The position numbers were made by a program, and so were the translations under genes. This document shows, piece after piece, positions 16,060 to 25,810 of a stretch of DNA of 64,000 nucleotides (position 1 is the first letter of the stretch; each line of letters begins with the position of its first letter). The stretch is from assembly GCF_019061305.1 (NCBI RefSeq), contig NZ_JAHQZT010000005.1:1-64000 (forward strand), written 5' to 3'. Under the pieces are notes generated by a model. The model saw nothing but the letters and a program-made list of their open reading frames with translations, did no database searches and was not told the origin of the DNA. Source of the DNA: Marinobacterium weihaiense (GTDB lineage Bacteria > Pseudomonadota > Gammaproteobacteria > Pseudomonadales > Balneatricaceae).

Positions 16060-16986
16060 ATGACAGCAGCCAATAATCAGCAGGAATTCGTTCAGCGCGA
16101 AGACCGCGCCGAGTACGAAACCGATCAGCCGGTGCTGTACAGCGTGGCCGACGGTATCGCGACGGTGACCATGAACCGCCCCGGTTTCAACAATGCGCAG
16201 AATTCGCAGATGACCTACGCCCTGGACGCGGCTTTCCGCCAGGCGGTGGATGACGACAGCGTCAAGGTGATCGTGCTGCGCGGCGAGGGCAAGCATTTCT
16301 CCGCCGGTCATGACATCGGCACCCCGGGGCGTGACATCAACAAGGAATTTGATCGCAGCACCCTCTGGTGGGACCACACCAACAAGCCCGGCGGCGAGTA
16401 CCTCTATGCCCGTGAACAGGAAGTGTACCTGGGCATGTGCCGCCGCTGGCGCGATATTCCCAAGCCGACCATCGCCATGGTGCAGGGTGCCTGCGTGGCC
16501 GGTGGCCTGATGCTGGCCTGGGTGTGTGACCTGATCATTGCCAGCGACGATGCCTTCTTCCAGGACCCGGTGGTGCGCATGGGCATTCCGGGCGTGGAGT
16601 ACTTCGCGCATCCCTATGAACTCAACCCGCGCATTGCCAAGGAGTTCCTGTTCCTGGGCGACCGCATGAGCGCCGAACGCGCCCGCGAAATGGGCATGGT
16701 CAACCGCGTCTTCAGCCGTGATGAGCTGGCCGATGCCACCTATGACATTGCCGGTAAGATCGCTCGCCAGCCGCGCATGGGTCTGGCGTTGACCAAGCAG
16801 GTGATCAACCACGTGGAAGATCTGGCCGGCAAGCGCACGGGTATGGAGGCGGCTTTCGCCTGGCATCATTTTGCGCATGTTCATAACGAGCAGATCTCCG
16901 GTGACCTGCTCGGCGGCTATGACGCCAAGGGCATGGTCAAGGCGAACAAGGCCGATGCGGCTGCCAGCAGCGGAGAACAGGCATGA
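16060..16986 (+). CDS. Enoyl-CoA hydratase/isomerase family protein
   Basis: 308 residues of the crotonase fold: VTMNRPGFNNAQN, oxyanion-hole segments HFSAGHDIGTPG (about 85) and QGACVAGGLMLAWVCDLIIASDDAFFQDPVV. There is an insertion between the two oxyanion segments (about 95-130) rich in aromatic residues. The start at 16060 has AAGGAG upstream; its last codons overlap the next start (ATGA). It is distinct from the EchA20-like gene below, so it likely hydrates an unsaturated CoA ester in the same pathway. The exact step is unknown. Confidence 0.8.
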   Translation: MTAANNQQEFVQREDRAEYETDQPVLYSVADGIATVTMNRPGFNNAQNSQMTYALDAAFRQAVDDDSVKVIVLRGEGKHFSAGHDIGTPGRDINKEFDRSTLWWDHTNKPGGEYLYAREQEVYLGMCRRWRDIPKPTIAMVQGACVAGGLMLAWVCDLIIASDDAFFQDPVVRMGIPGVEYFAHPYELNPRIAKEFLFLGDRMSAERAREMGMVNRVFSRDELADATYDIAGKIARQPRMGLALTKQVINHVEDLAGKRTGMEAAFAWHHFAHVHNEQISGDLLGGYDAKGMVKANKADAAASSGEQA

Positions 16987-18086
16987 GCAGCACCAGTCCG
17001 CTGTTGCAGACCGAGCTGACGCGCCGCCTTGGCTGTCGCTATCCGATCATCCAGACCGCCATGGGCTGGGTGTCGGACGCCAACCTGGTGATCGCCACCA
17101 CCAACGGCGGCGGTTTCGGGTTTCTGGCCGGGGCCACCATCGAGGCGTCGAAGCTGGAAGGCGAGATCCTCAAGGTGATCGAGGCGACCGGCGGCAGCAA
17201 CTTCGGTCTCAACTTTCACATGTTCCAGGAAAACGCCATGCAGTGCGTGGAACTGGCGATCCAGTACCGCCTGAAAGCGGTGAGCTACGGCCGTGGTCCC
17301 GACAAGGAAACCATTGCCCGGCTGAAAGCCGCCGGTGTGCTCTGCATTCCAACCGTGGGTGCGCTCAAGCACGCGGTGAAAGCGGTGCAGCTGGGTGCCG
17401 ACATGATCACCATCCAGGGCAGTGAAGGCGGCGGCCACACCGGTGGCGTACCGACCACGATTCTGCTGCCGCAGGTACTGGACGCCGTCGATGTGCCGGT
17501 GATTGCCGCCGGTGGTTACTCCACCGGCCGTGGTCTGGCGTCGGCGCTGGCCGCCGGGGCTGCCGGGATCGCCATGGGCACCCGCTTCATGATGACGTCC
17601 GACTCGCCCACGCCGCAGCAAACGCTGGAACGCTATCTGGCGGTGCAGGATACCCAAAAGATTCGCGTCACCTTGGCGGTGGATGGCATGCGCCACCGCA
17701 TGGTGGAAAACGCCTTCATTCACAAGTTGGAAGGGGCCAGCCCCATGCGCAAGCTCTGGATTGCGCTGAGCAGTGCCCGCCAATGGCAGCGCGAAACCGG
17801 CATGACCTTCGGCCATATGGTGAAAACCTTCTTCAAGGCCGTGAAGGAAGATCCGGCACAAACCTCGCAGGTGGTGATGTCTGCCAACCAGCCGGTGCTG
17901 CTGCAACGTTCCATGGTTCAGGGTTTCCCTGACGAGGGCATTCTGCCCAGCGGCCAGGTGGCCGCCGCCATCAATGAATTGGTCAGTGCACCGGAATTGA
18001 TCGCTTCGATCGCCGGTGACGCTGAAACCTGTCTGGAGGCGCTGTGTTCACGCGCCGGCCGACAGGCACTGGAAGAGGCTTCCTGA
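16983..18086 (+). CDS. ipdC: FMN-dependent nitronate-monooxygenase-fold protein, IpdC type
   Basis: 367 residues of the 2-nitropropane dioxygenase-like TIM barrel. Seen: RYPIIQTAMGW at the start, the FMN-phosphate region GSEGGGHTGG (about 143) and VIAAGGYSTGRGLASALAAGA (about 172). Mycobacterial IpdC (Rv3553) has this fold and reduces/desaturates ring C of 5-hydroxy-HIP-CoA; neighbours ipdAB and echA20 are the same as there. The start overlaps the upstream stop by 4 bases. Confidence 0.83.
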   Translation: MSSTSPLLQTELTRRLGCRYPIIQTAMGWVSDANLVIATTNGGGFGFLAGATIEASKLEGEILKVIEATGGSNFGLNFHMFQENAMQCVELAIQYRLKAVSYGRGPDKETIARLKAAGVLCIPTVGALKHAVKAVQLGADMITIQGSEGGGHTGGVPTTILLPQVLDAVDVPVIAAGGYSTGRGLASALAAGAAGIAMGTRFMMTSDSPTPQQTLERYLAVQDTQKIRVTLAVDGMRHRMVENAFIHKLEGASPMRKLWIALSSARQWQRETGMTFGHMVKTFFKAVKEDPAQTSQVVMSANQPVLLQRSMVQGFPDEGILPSGQVAAAINELVSAPELIASIAGDAETCLEALCSRAGRQALEEAS

Positions 18087-18087
18087 T

Positions 18088-18840
18088 ATGAGTAACGCGC
18101 TTACAACCCGAATCGAAAACGGTATTGCTGAACTGATCATTGCCAAGCCGCCCGTGAATGCGCTGGACAGCAACGAGTGGTTCGAGCTGGCCGACAATGT
18201 TGACGCCCTGGGTCGCAACCCGGAGGTCCGTGTGGTCCTGATCCGTGCCGAAGGCCGCGGTTTCTGTGCCGGCGTGGACATCAAGGAGCTGGATCAGCAC
18301 CCCGATCGCATCGTGGCCGTCAATGGCGGCAACTATGCCACCTTCAAGGCGATTCATCGCTGTGAAGTGCCGGTGATCGTGGCTGTGCATGGCTTTGTGC
18401 TGGGCGGTGGCATTGGCATTACCGGCGCCGCCGACATCGTGTTTGCATCCGAGTGCGCCACCTTCGCCCTGCCGGAAGTGGACCGGGGCGCCATGGGCGG
18501 CGGTGCGCATCTGCAGCGTCTGTTCCCGGTGCAGAAGGTGCGTCAGATGTTCTTCACTGGTGAAACCGTGACGGCACAGGAGGCGGATCGTTACAACTTC
18601 ATCGAAGCGATCGTGCCCAAGGAGCAGCTGCGTGAGACCGCGCTGGCCACTGCCGCCAAGATCGCGGCCAAGAGCCCGGCCATGATCCGCATCGCCAAGG
18701 AGGCGCTGAACGGTATCGAGGACGGCAACCTGGAAGACAAGTACCGCTGGGAGCAGGGCTTCACCCTGCAGGCCTACACCAGCCCGGATTCGGCGGAAAC
18801 CCGCCGTGCCTTTGTCGAAAAACGTGACGCCAGTTTCTGA
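18088..18840 (+). CDS. echA20: Crotonase-family ring hydrolase, EchA20 type
   Basis: 250 residues. Matches EchA20 more than ordinary hydratases: PPVNALDSNEWFELADNV at the start, VVLIRAEGRGFCAGVDIKE (about 60), GGGIGITGAADIVFASECATFALPEVDRGAMGGGAHL (about 107) and the tail KYRWEQGFTL. EchA20 opens the D-ring of the bicyclic CoA intermediate in mycobacteria. The ATG at 18088 is one base after the upstream stop region and gives the family N-terminus. Confidence 0.84.
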   Translation: MSNALTTRIENGIAELIIAKPPVNALDSNEWFELADNVDALGRNPEVRVVLIRAEGRGFCAGVDIKELDQHPDRIVAVNGGNYATFKAIHRCEVPVIVAVHGFVLGGGIGITGAADIVFASECATFALPEVDRGAMGGGAHLQRLFPVQKVRQMFFTGETVTAQEADRYNFIEAIVPKEQLRETALATAAKIAAKSPAMIRIAKEALNGIEDGNLEDKYRWEQGFTLQAYTSPDSAETRRAFVEKRDASF

Positions 18841-18848
18841 GGTTCGCC

Positions 18849-20015
18849 ATGGATCTGAATTATACCCCCCGTCAGCAGGCCTTCCGTCAGGAAGTGCGTG
18901 CCTGGCTCAAGGACAATCTGCCGGCCCAGAAGCTGGCCAGTTACGACTCCCGCGAAGGCTTTGAACAGCATCGCGAATGGGAGCGCAAACTCTTCGAAGC
19001 CCGCCTGTCCATGGTGATGTGGCCGGAAGAACTTGGCGGTCGCGGCTGCGATCTGATCGAGTGGCTGATTTTCGAAGAGGAATACTACGGTGCCGATGCG
19101 CCCATGCGCGTCAACCAGAACGGCCAGCTGCTGCTGGGCCCGACGTTGATGGAGTTCGGTACCGAAGCGCAGAAGCAGCGCTTCCTGCCGCGCATGGCCG
19201 CCAGTGATGACATGTGGGCCCAGGCCTGGTCCGAGCCCAATGCCGGCTCCGATATGGCAGCGATTTCCTCCAAGGCGATTCGTGATGGCGATCACTACGT
19301 GATCAACGGTCAGAAAACCTGGTCTACCCGTGCCATTTATGCCGATTGGGCCTTTGGTCTGTTCCGCTCCGATGTGGACTCCAAGCGTCACCATGGCCTG
19401 TCGTTCCTGATGGTGCCGCTGGATGCCGAAGGCGTCACCATCCGCCCGATCAAGGCGCTGAACGGCAAGGAAGCCTTTGCCGAGATCTTCTTCGACAACG
19501 TGCGCGTGCCGGTGGAGAACCGCATCGGTGAAGAGGGCAGCGGCTGGCATGTGGCCATGGCGACCGCCGGCTTCGAACGTGGCCTGTTGCTGCGCTCGCC
19601 GGCCCGCTTCCAGCAGCCGGTACGCAAGCTGATCGAACTGTACAAGGCCCATCAGACCACCGCCGACCGTGATCCGAGCATCCGTGATGCGGTGATGGAC
19701 GTCTGGGCCGGTGCCGAGGCTTATGCCCTGTCGGCCTACCAGTCCGTCGGCCGTCTGGCCCGTGGCGAGAAGATCGGTGCCGAGTCCAGCATCAACAAGG
19801 TGATCTGGTCAGAAATGGATCTGAAGATCCACGAAACGGCGATGCGCATCCTGGGTGCCCGCGGCGAGCTGATGCCGGGCGCGCCGCAGAACACGGATGA
19901 CCACGGCTGGCTGGAGGGCTTCCTCTTTGCCCAGGCCGGGCCGATCTACGCCGGAGCCAACGAGATTCAACGCAACATAATCGCCGAGCGCATGCTCGGT
20001 CTGCCGAAAGCCTGA
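18849..20015 (+). CDS. Acyl-CoA dehydrogenase, large subunit of a steroid-type heteromer
   Basis: 388 residues with the ACAD order: N-terminal helices, WSEPNAGSDMA near residue 127 (FAD and substrate loop), KTWSTRA, and the C-terminal domain. In the usual YEGTxEIQ motif the sequence reads YAGANEIQR, so the catalytic glutamate is absent at that position. This is common in steroid ACADs that work as alpha2-beta2 heteromers with a partner. It is immediately followed by a second, shorter ACAD gene. FadE30-like by context and similarity. Confidence 0.82.
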   Translation: MDLNYTPRQQAFRQEVRAWLKDNLPAQKLASYDSREGFEQHREWERKLFEARLSMVMWPEELGGRGCDLIEWLIFEEEYYGADAPMRVNQNGQLLLGPTLMEFGTEAQKQRFLPRMAASDDMWAQAWSEPNAGSDMAAISSKAIRDGDHYVINGQKTWSTRAIYADWAFGLFRSDVDSKRHHGLSFLMVPLDAEGVTIRPIKALNGKEAFAEIFFDNVRVPVENRIGEEGSGWHVAMATAGFERGLLLRSPARFQQPVRKLIELYKAHQTTADRDPSIRDAVMDVWAGAEAYALSAYQSVGRLARGEKIGAESSINKVIWSEMDLKIHETAMRILGARGELMPGAPQNTDDHGWLEGFLFAQAGPIYAGANEIQRNIIAERMLGLPKA

Positions 20016-20023
20016 GGTGCGCC

Positions 20024-21085
20024 ATGGACTTCACTTTTACTGACGACGAACGCGCCTTTCAGGATGCGATCAGCCGCTTCCTGATGACCGAGGCCGCCCC
20101 GGAAGCCCTGCGCGAAATCTGGGAAACCGATGCCGGCCGCTCGCCGGATCTGCGCAACAAGATGGCGGAGCAGGGGCTGACCGCGCTGTCGATCCCGGAA
20201 GAGGCCGGTGGCCTGGGCATGGGCGATGTGGTCTGGTCATTGATGACCCAGGAACTGGGTTATTACGGCATTCCCGACTCCCTGGCGGATACCGCCTACG
20301 TGGCCGCCGGCCTGATCGCGGCACTGCCGGATTCGGTCGGTGACCGCAATGGCTGGCTGGAACAGATTGCCGAAGGCAGCATCCGCATCGCCGTGGGCCA
20401 TCCGATCAATCCGCTGGTGGCGGATGCTCATATGGCTGATCTGGTACTGCTGAACCACCAGAACGAGATTCACGCGGTGCCGCGCTCGCTGATCGACGTG
20501 GAACACAACCCGAGCATCGACTCCTCCCGTCGCCTGTGTCGGGTGATGTGGGAGCCGAGCAGTGCCACCCGTATTGCCGATGCCGAAACCGGCGTGCCGA
20601 TCTGGAATCAGGCGCTCAATCGTGGTGCCCTGGCCGTGGCCGGTCAGATGCTGGGCCTGGCCCAGCGCATGCTGGACCTGTCGGTGGACTACGTGGCTCA
20701 GCGCAAGCAGTTCGGCAAGCCGATCGGCAGTTTTCAGGCGGTCAAGCAACACCTGGCGGATGTGGCCGGCAAGATCGAATTTGCCAAGCCGGTGCTGTAT
20801 CGCGCGGCCTATTCGCTGCAGCACGGCCATGCCGATGCAGCGCTGTATGTCTCCCAGGCACATATTGCCTGCGCCGAAGCGGCCCATCTGGCGGCTCGCC
20901 ACGGCATTCAGGTGCACGGTGCCATGGGGTACACCTGGGAGGTGGACCTGCAGATGTTCATGAAGCGCACCTGGGCGCTGGAAGCCTCCTGGGGCGACCG
21001 CGGCTTCCACAAGGCGCGCATCAGTGACGTTATTTTTGCTGACGACGCGCCGCTGGGGCCGGATCAGACATTCGGGAGGTCATGA
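20024..21085 (+). CDS. Acyl-CoA dehydrogenase, small subunit of a steroid-type heteromer
   Basis: 353 residues, shorter and more divergent in the middle than normal ACADs (about residues 120-190 lack the usual beta-domain motifs). The C-terminal domain is clear: RKQFGKPIGSFQAVKQHLADV and the motif GYTWEVDLQMFMKR, typical of steroid ACAD partners. Eight bases separate it from the large-subunit gene, and its stop overlaps the thiolase start. It probably completes an FAD heterotetramer that desaturates a HIP-derived CoA ester; electrons go to ETF. Confidence 0.8.
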   Translation: MDFTFTDDERAFQDAISRFLMTEAAPEALREIWETDAGRSPDLRNKMAEQGLTALSIPEEAGGLGMGDVVWSLMTQELGYYGIPDSLADTAYVAAGLIAALPDSVGDRNGWLEQIAEGSIRIAVGHPINPLVADAHMADLVLLNHQNEIHAVPRSLIDVEHNPSIDSSRRLCRVMWEPSSATRIADAETGVPIWNQALNRGALAVAGQMLGLAQRMLDLSVDYVAQRKQFGKPIGSFQAVKQHLADVAGKIEFAKPVLYRAAYSLQHGHADAALYVSQAHIACAEAAHLAARHGIQVHGAMGYTWEVDLQMFMKRTWALEASWGDRGFHKARISDVIFADDAPLGPDQTFGRS

Positions 21086-22239
21086 TGGCTGACGCTTATA
21101 TCGTAGATGCCCTGCGCACGCCCACCGGGCGCCGCAAGGGCGGTTTGTCCCATGTGCATGCCATTGACCTGGGCGCGCATGTGCTCAAGGCGCTGGTGGA
21201 GCGCAACGCCATTCCGGCCGATGCGTATGACGACGTCATCTTCGGCTGTGTCGACACCATCGGTTCTCAGGCCGGTGACATCGCTCGCACCAGCTGGCTG
21301 GCCGCCGGCCTGCCGCTGAACGTGGCCGGCACCACCGTGGACCGCCAATGCGGTTCCTCCCAGCAGGCGCTGCATTTCGCGGCCCAGGCGGTGATGAGCG
21401 GTACTCAGGACGTGATCGCTGTGGGTGGCGTGCAGACCATGACCCAGATCCCGATCTCGGCGGCCATGCTGGCCGGTCAGCCCTACGGCTTCACCACGCC
21501 GTTCGCCGAGAGCAAGGGCTGGCAGGCACGCTTCGGCGATGCGCCGGTGAACCAGTTCTATGCTGCCCAGCGCATCGCCGACCACTGGGGCATCAGCCGC
21601 GCCGACATGGAAGCCTTCGCGCTGGAAAGCCATCGCCGTGCCCTGCATGCCATCGAGGCGGGGCATTTCGACCGTGAAATCGTGCCGCTGGAAGGCGTCA
21701 GCCGTGACGAAACCCCGCGTCAGACCACGCTGGAGAAAATGGCCGAGCTGGAGCCGGTGGACCCGGAGTATCCCTCCATTACTGCCGCCGTGTCCAGCCA
21801 GACCTGTGACGCCTCTGCCGCGCTGCTGGTGGTGTCGGAAGATGCGCTCAAGCGCTACAACCTGACCCCGCGTGCCCGTATCCATCACCTGAGTGTCTGC
21901 GGTGACGATCCGATCTGGCACCTGCGTGCCCCGATCCCGGCCACCGAAGCGGCGCTGAAAAAAGCCGGTATGACCCTGGATCAGATCGATCTGGTCGAGA
22001 TCAACGAAGCCTTCGCCTCGGTGGTGATGTCCTGGTTGCAGGAAACCGGTTACAGCCATGACAAGACCAACGTCAACGGCGGTGCCATCGCCCTGGGCCA
22101 CCCGCTGGGGGCTACCGGTGCACGCCTGATGACCGGTCTGCTGCACGAGCTGGAGCGCCGTGGCGGTCGCTTCGGCCTGCAGACCATGTGTGAAGGTGGC
22201 GGCCAGGCCAATGTCACGATTATCGAGCGTCTGGGCTGA
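21082..22239 (+). CDS. fadA6: Thiolase, FadA6 type
   Basis: 385 residues. Active-site cysteine in [11 protein letters not shown] (about 90), NEAFA (about 313), catalytic histidine in [14 protein letters not shown] (about 342) and second cysteine in CEGGGQANV near the end. In mycobacteria FadA6 does the thiolytic steps of C/D-ring breakdown. The start overlaps the ACAD stop; ATG 21082 and 21085 are both possible. Confidence 0.82.
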   Translation: MMADAYIVDALRTPTGRRKGGLSHVHAIDLGAHVLKALVERNAIPADAYDDVIFGCVDTIGSQAGDIARTSWLAAGLPLNVAGTTVDRQCGSSQQALHFAAQAVMSGTQDVIAVGGVQTMTQIPISAAMLAGQPYGFTTPFAESKGWQARFGDAPVNQFYAAQRIADHWGISRADMEAFALESHRRALHAIEAGHFDREIVPLEGVSRDETPRQTTLEKMAELEPVDPEYPSITAAVSSQTCDASAALLVVSEDALKRYNLTPRARIHHLSVCGDDPIWHLRAPIPATEAALKKAGMTLDQIDLVEINEAFASVVMSWLQETGYSHDKTNVNGGAIALGHPLGATGARLMTGLLHELERRGGRFGLQTMCEGGGQANVTIIERLG

Positions 22240-22290
22240 TCCAGTGCCGGGCAGTGGGTTTGCCTGCCTGGCCGGTTTGAACTGAATTGC

Positions 22291-22312
22291 GGCGATCACC
22301 GCGGTGGTTGCC
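22291..22312. repeat. Imperfect 22-base palindrome before the first SDR gene
   Basis: The centre CACCGCGGTG (297-306) is a perfect palindrome, extended by GGC/GCC and wobble pairs to 22291-22312. It lies in the 91-base gap after the thiolase gene, one of the two larger gaps in the operon, 7 bases before the AAGGAG ribosome site. It could be an mRNA hairpin or an operator. Confidence 0.3.
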
Positions 22313-22330
22313 AACAAGGAGATGGGAAGT

Positions 22331-23215
22331 ATGTCTATTCTGCAGGGCCGTGTGGCCATTATTACCGGTGCCGGTGGCGGTCTGGGTGCCGCCCACGCCA
22401 AGGTATTCGCCGAAGAAGGTTGTGCCGTTGTCGTCAACGATATCAACGAAGCCGCCGCTCAAGCGGTGGTAGACGAGATTACCGCCAAGGGCGGCAAGGC
22501 GATCGTCAACACCTCCGACATCACCAACTACGAAGACAGCGCCAATGCGGTGCAGCAGGCGATCGACGCCTTCGGTGATCTGCACATCGTGCTGAACAAC
22601 GCCGGTGTCAACCGTGACCGCATGTTCGCGTCCATGACCGAACAGGAATGGGACACCATCATGGCGGTGCACCTGAAAGGGCATTTCTGTATCTCCTCCC
22701 ATGCCGTGCATTACTGGCGCGACCAGGCCAAGGCGGGCAAGCCTGTGGCGGCGCGCATCATCAACACCACCTCCGGTGCGGGCCTGCAGGGTTCCATTGG
22801 TCAGTCCAACTACGCCGCGGCCAAGGGCGGTATCGCCGCGCTGACGCTGAACCAGGCGGCTGAGCTGGGCCGTTACGGTATCACCGCCAACGCGGTGGCG
22901 CCGGCGGCGCGTACCGGTATGACCACCGCGGTGGAAGCCATGGCCACCCGCATGGCCAAGCCGGAAGATGGCAGCTTCGACTACTGGGCGCCGGAGAACG
23001 TGTCCACGCTGCTGGCCTGGCTGGCGTCCGAAGAGGCGGGCGATGTCACCGGCAAGGTGTTCGAGTCCGAAGGCGGTCGCATCTGCATCTGTGACGGCTG
23101 GCGCACCACTGAAGGCGTGGACAAGGGTGACCGCTGGGAACCGTCCGAGTTGGGTGAGGTGGTACACAAACTGATTAAAGACGCCGTTCCGGCACAGAAA
23201 GTCTGGGGCAGCTGA
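22331..23215 (+). CDS. Short-chain dehydrogenase, Rv3548c-like
   Basis: 294 residues: NAD-binding GAGGGLGAAHA near residue 13, NNAGVNRD, the catalytic Ser in NTTSGAG and YAAAK (about 160). A C-terminal extension of about 45 residues (CDGWRTTEGVDKGDRW) is like the multifunctional HSD17B4 group. It probably oxidises a 3-hydroxyacyl-CoA or ring hydroxyl of the pathway. The ATG at 22331 follows AAGGAG by about 9 bases; the exact substrate is not known. Confidence 0.78.
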   Translation: MSILQGRVAIITGAGGGLGAAHAKVFAEEGCAVVVNDINEAAAQAVVDEITAKGGKAIVNTSDITNYEDSANAVQQAIDAFGDLHIVLNNAGVNRDRMFASMTEQEWDTIMAVHLKGHFCISSHAVHYWRDQAKAGKPVAARIINTTSGAGLQGSIGQSNYAAAKGGIAALTLNQAAELGRYGITANAVAPAARTGMTTAVEAMATRMAKPEDGSFDYWAPENVSTLLAWLASEEAGDVTGKVFESEGGRICICDGWRTTEGVDKGDRWEPSELGEVVHKLIKDAVPAQKVWGS

Positions 23216-23227
23216 GGAGCACTTATC

Positions 23228-24025
23228 GTGACAAATAGCATGAGCACTATTCCCAAGTATGTTGAAGGTCACGGTCTGCTCAAGGGCAAGTCCGTGCTGA
23301 TTACCGCAGCGGCCGGTGCCGGCATCGGCTTTTCGGCCGCCAAGCGTGCCGCTGAAGAAGGCTGCCGTGCGCTGATGATCTCCGATATCCATCCGCGTCG
23401 CCTGGAAGAAGCCGTGGCGGCGCTGAAACAGGAGACCGGTCTGAACGAGATTTACGGTCAGCTGTGTAACGTGACTGTGGAGGAGGAAGTCCAGGCACTG
23501 GTTGCTGCCGCTGAAGAGCAGCTGGGCGGTGTCGATGTGTTGATCAACAATGCCGGTCTCGGCGGTCAGAAGACCGTGGTCGAGATGAGCGATGAAGAGT
23601 GGCATCGGGTGCTGGACATCACCCTGACCGGCACCTTCCGTATGACCCGTGCCATGCTGCCGCACATGCAGAAGCGTGGTGCCGGTGCCATCGTCAACAA
23701 CGCCTCGGTGCTGGGCTGGCGCGCGCAGAAAGAGCAGGCGCACTATGCCGCGGCCAAGGCCGGTGTGATGGCGCTGACCCGCTGCAGCGCGCTGGAAGCC
23801 GCTGACCATGGTGTCCGCATCAACGCGGTATCACCCTCGATCGCGCTGCATGACTTCCTCAAGAAAGCCTCCAGCGAAGAGCTGCTCGCGCAATTAGCGA
23901 GCCGTGAAGCTTTCGGCCGTGCCGCCGAGGTGTGGGAAGTGGCCAACGTGATGATGTTCCTGGCCAGCGACTACGCCTCTTACATGACCGGTGAAGTACT
24001 GTCGGTCAGCTCGCAGCACGCTTAA
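23228..24025 (+). CDS. ipdF: Short-chain dehydrogenase, IpdF type
   Basis: 265 residues, very close to mycobacterial IpdF (Rv3559c): TAAAGAGIGFSAAKRA, NNAGLGGQKTVVEMSDEEW, NNASVLGWRAQ, HYAAAKAGVMALTRCSALEA, and INAVSPSIA. IpdF oxidises the 5-hydroxyl of 5-OH-HIP-CoA. A GTG start at 23228 has GAGGAG 8 bases upstream; the ATG at 23240 is too far from it. Confidence 0.85.
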   Translation: MTNSMSTIPKYVEGHGLLKGKSVLITAAAGAGIGFSAAKRAAEEGCRALMISDIHPRRLEEAVAALKQETGLNEIYGQLCNVTVEEEVQALVAAAEEQLGGVDVLINNAGLGGQKTVVEMSDEEWHRVLDITLTGTFRMTRAMLPHMQKRGAGAIVNNASVLGWRAQKEQAHYAAAKAGVMALTRCSALEAADHGVRINAVSPSIALHDFLKKASSEELLAQLASREAFGRAAEVWEVANVMMFLASDYASYMTGEVLSVSSQHA

Positions 24026-24036
24026 GGAGATAGCGA

Positions 24037-24507
24037 ATGGCTAATCAGACGTTCAGCAGCGCCGAGGCGTTGCTGGCCGCCGAGGGGATGGATCTGGGCT
24101 GCAGTGAGTGGCTGGAGATCACCCAGGAGCGGATCAACCTGTTCGCGGAAGCCACCGGCGATCACCAGTGGATCCATGTGGATCCGGTGAAAGCCGCTGA
24201 AGGGCCTTTCGGCACATGCATCGCCCACGGTTACCTGACCCTGTCGCTGGTGAACCTCTTCCTGCCGCAATTGATGGAAGTGAAAAACCTGCAGATGGGC
24301 GTCAACTACGGTTGCGATAAGGTGCGCTTCCCGGCGGCGGTACCGGTGGGCAGCCGCATCCGCGGTCGCGGTGAAGTGATCGCCGTGGAGTCGATCAAGC
24401 AGTCGGTGCAGGCGACTGTCCGCGTCAGTGTCGAGATCGAAGGCAGTGACCGTCCCGGTTGCGTCATTGACACCATCAGCCGCTACACCTTCAACCCGGC
24501 TCAGTAA
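24037..24507 (+). CDS. MaoC-like (R)-hydratase
   Basis: 156 residues of the hot-dog fold. The hydratase-2 motif is visible as [12 protein letters not shown] (catalytic Asp and His near residue 42) and [13 protein letters not shown]. It adds water to enoyl-CoA to give (R)-3-hydroxyacyl-CoA. Gaps of 11 bases on either side put it in the operon. The substrate is presumably a short intermediate of ring breakdown. Confidence 0.82.
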   Translation: MANQTFSSAEALLAAEGMDLGCSEWLEITQERINLFAEATGDHQWIHVDPVKAAEGPFGTCIAHGYLTLSLVNLFLPQLMEVKNLQMGVNYGCDKVRFPAAVPVGSRIRGRGEVIAVESIKQSVQATVRVSVEIEGSDRPGCVIDTISRYTFNPAQ

Positions 24508-24518
24508 GGAGAATCGAG

Positions 24519-25724
24519 ATGAGCGAAGCAGTTATTGTATCCACGGCGCGTACCGCGCTGACCAAGTCGTTCCGCGGCTCCTTCAACGATACCGAAGCCC
24601 CGGTGCTGGGGGGCCATGTGGTCCGCGCCGTGGTTGAGCGTGCCGGTATTGAGCCGGAAGCGGTGGAAGACGTGATTATGGGCGCGGCCGTTCAGCAGGG
24701 CACCCAGGCGTACAACATCGGCCGTCTCTGTGCGTACACTGGCGGTTTGCCCGACAGCGTGCCGGGCATGGCGCTGGATCGCATGTGTGCTTCCGGTCTG
24801 ATGACCATCGGTGTGGCTGCCAAGAGCATCCTGGCGGGCGAGATGAAAGTGGCCATCGCCGGGGGGGTGGAGTCGCTGTCACTGACCCAGACCAAGCACA
24901 AGAACACTTACCGTGCCCAGTCAGAAGCGGTCAAGGACGTGGTGCCCAGTGCCTACATTCCGATGATTGAAACCGCCGAACTGGTCGCCGAGCGCTATGG
25001 CGTCAGCCGCGAAGAGCAGGACCGTTACGCCCTGCAGAGCCAGCAGCGCACGGCTGCGGCGCAGGAAGCCGGTCTGTTCGATGACGAGATCGTGCCGCTG
25101 ACGGCGCAGAAGCTGGTGTTCGATGAAGAACGCAAGCCCGCCGGTCACAAGGAAGTGGTGGCGGATCGTGACGAATGCAACCGTCCGCAGACCACTTACG
25201 AAAGCCTGGCCGGTCTGGCGCCGGTGTGGAAAGACGGCCAGTGGGTGACTGAAGGCAAACACGTCACCGCCGGTAACGCCTCCCAGTTCTCCGACGGTGC
25301 CTCTGCTGCCCTGTTGATGAGCCGGGAAGAAGCGGATCGTCGCGGCATCGCGCCGCTGGGCATCTACAAGGGTATCGCGGTGGCAGGCTGCAAGCCGGAA
25401 GAGATGGGCATCGGCCCCGTGTATGCCATTCCCAAGCTGCTGGAGCGCTTCAACCTCAATGTGGACGATGTGGGCCTGTGGGAGATCAACGAAGCTTTTG
25501 CCAGTCAGGTGCTGTACTGCCGTGACACGCTGGGCATCCCCAACGATCGCTTGAACGTGAACGGCGGCGCCATCTCCATCGGCCACCCGTTCGGTATGTC
25601 CGGTGCGCGCATGGTCGGTCACGCGCTGATTGAAGGGCGTCGTCGTGGCGTCAAGTATGTGGTCATCGCCATGTGCATCGGCGGCGGCATGGGGGCAGCG
25701 GGCCTGTTCGAGGTTTGCCCCTGA
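24519..25724 (+). CDS. Thiolase (acetyl-CoA acyltransferase)
   Basis: 401 residues, a full-length FadA/FadA5-like thiolase: catalytic cysteine in DRMCASGLM (about 90), NEAFASQ (about 325), histidine in [14 protein letters not shown] and cysteine in [10 protein letters not shown]. It is the second thiolase of the operon and of another branch than the FadA6-like one, so it may act on the acyclic products or on the side chain. Confidence 0.82.
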   Translation: MSEAVIVSTARTALTKSFRGSFNDTEAPVLGGHVVRAVVERAGIEPEAVEDVIMGAAVQQGTQAYNIGRLCAYTGGLPDSVPGMALDRMCASGLMTIGVAAKSILAGEMKVAIAGGVESLSLTQTKHKNTYRAQSEAVKDVVPSAYIPMIETAELVAERYGVSREEQDRYALQSQQRTAAAQEAGLFDDEIVPLTAQKLVFDEERKPAGHKEVVADRDECNRPQTTYESLAGLAPVWKDGQWVTEGKHVTAGNASQFSDGASAALLMSREEADRRGIAPLGIYKGIAVAGCKPEEMGIGPVYAIPKLLERFNLNVDDVGLWEINEAFASQVLYCRDTLGIPNDRLNVNGGAISIGHPFGMSGARMVGHALIEGRRRGVKYVVIAMCIGGGMGAAGLFEVCP

Positions 25725-25752
25725 TCGACAGCGCCGCTGATGGCCTGACCTG

Positions 25753-25780
25753 AAGCTCGGCACCCTCGGGTGCCGAGCTT
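25753..25780. repeat. Perfect 12-base stem-loop inside the steroid operon
   Basis: AAGCTCGGCACC (753-764 of this kilobase) and its exact complement (769-780) flank a CTCG tetraloop. No T-run follows on either strand (AT-poor flank), so a full stop is unlikely. Position between the thiolase and the last SDR suggests an mRNA processing or partial termination point lowering expression of the distal genes. Confidence 0.55.
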
Positions 25781-25810
25781 GAATGAACGCTCAACCATAA
25801 GGACAACAAG

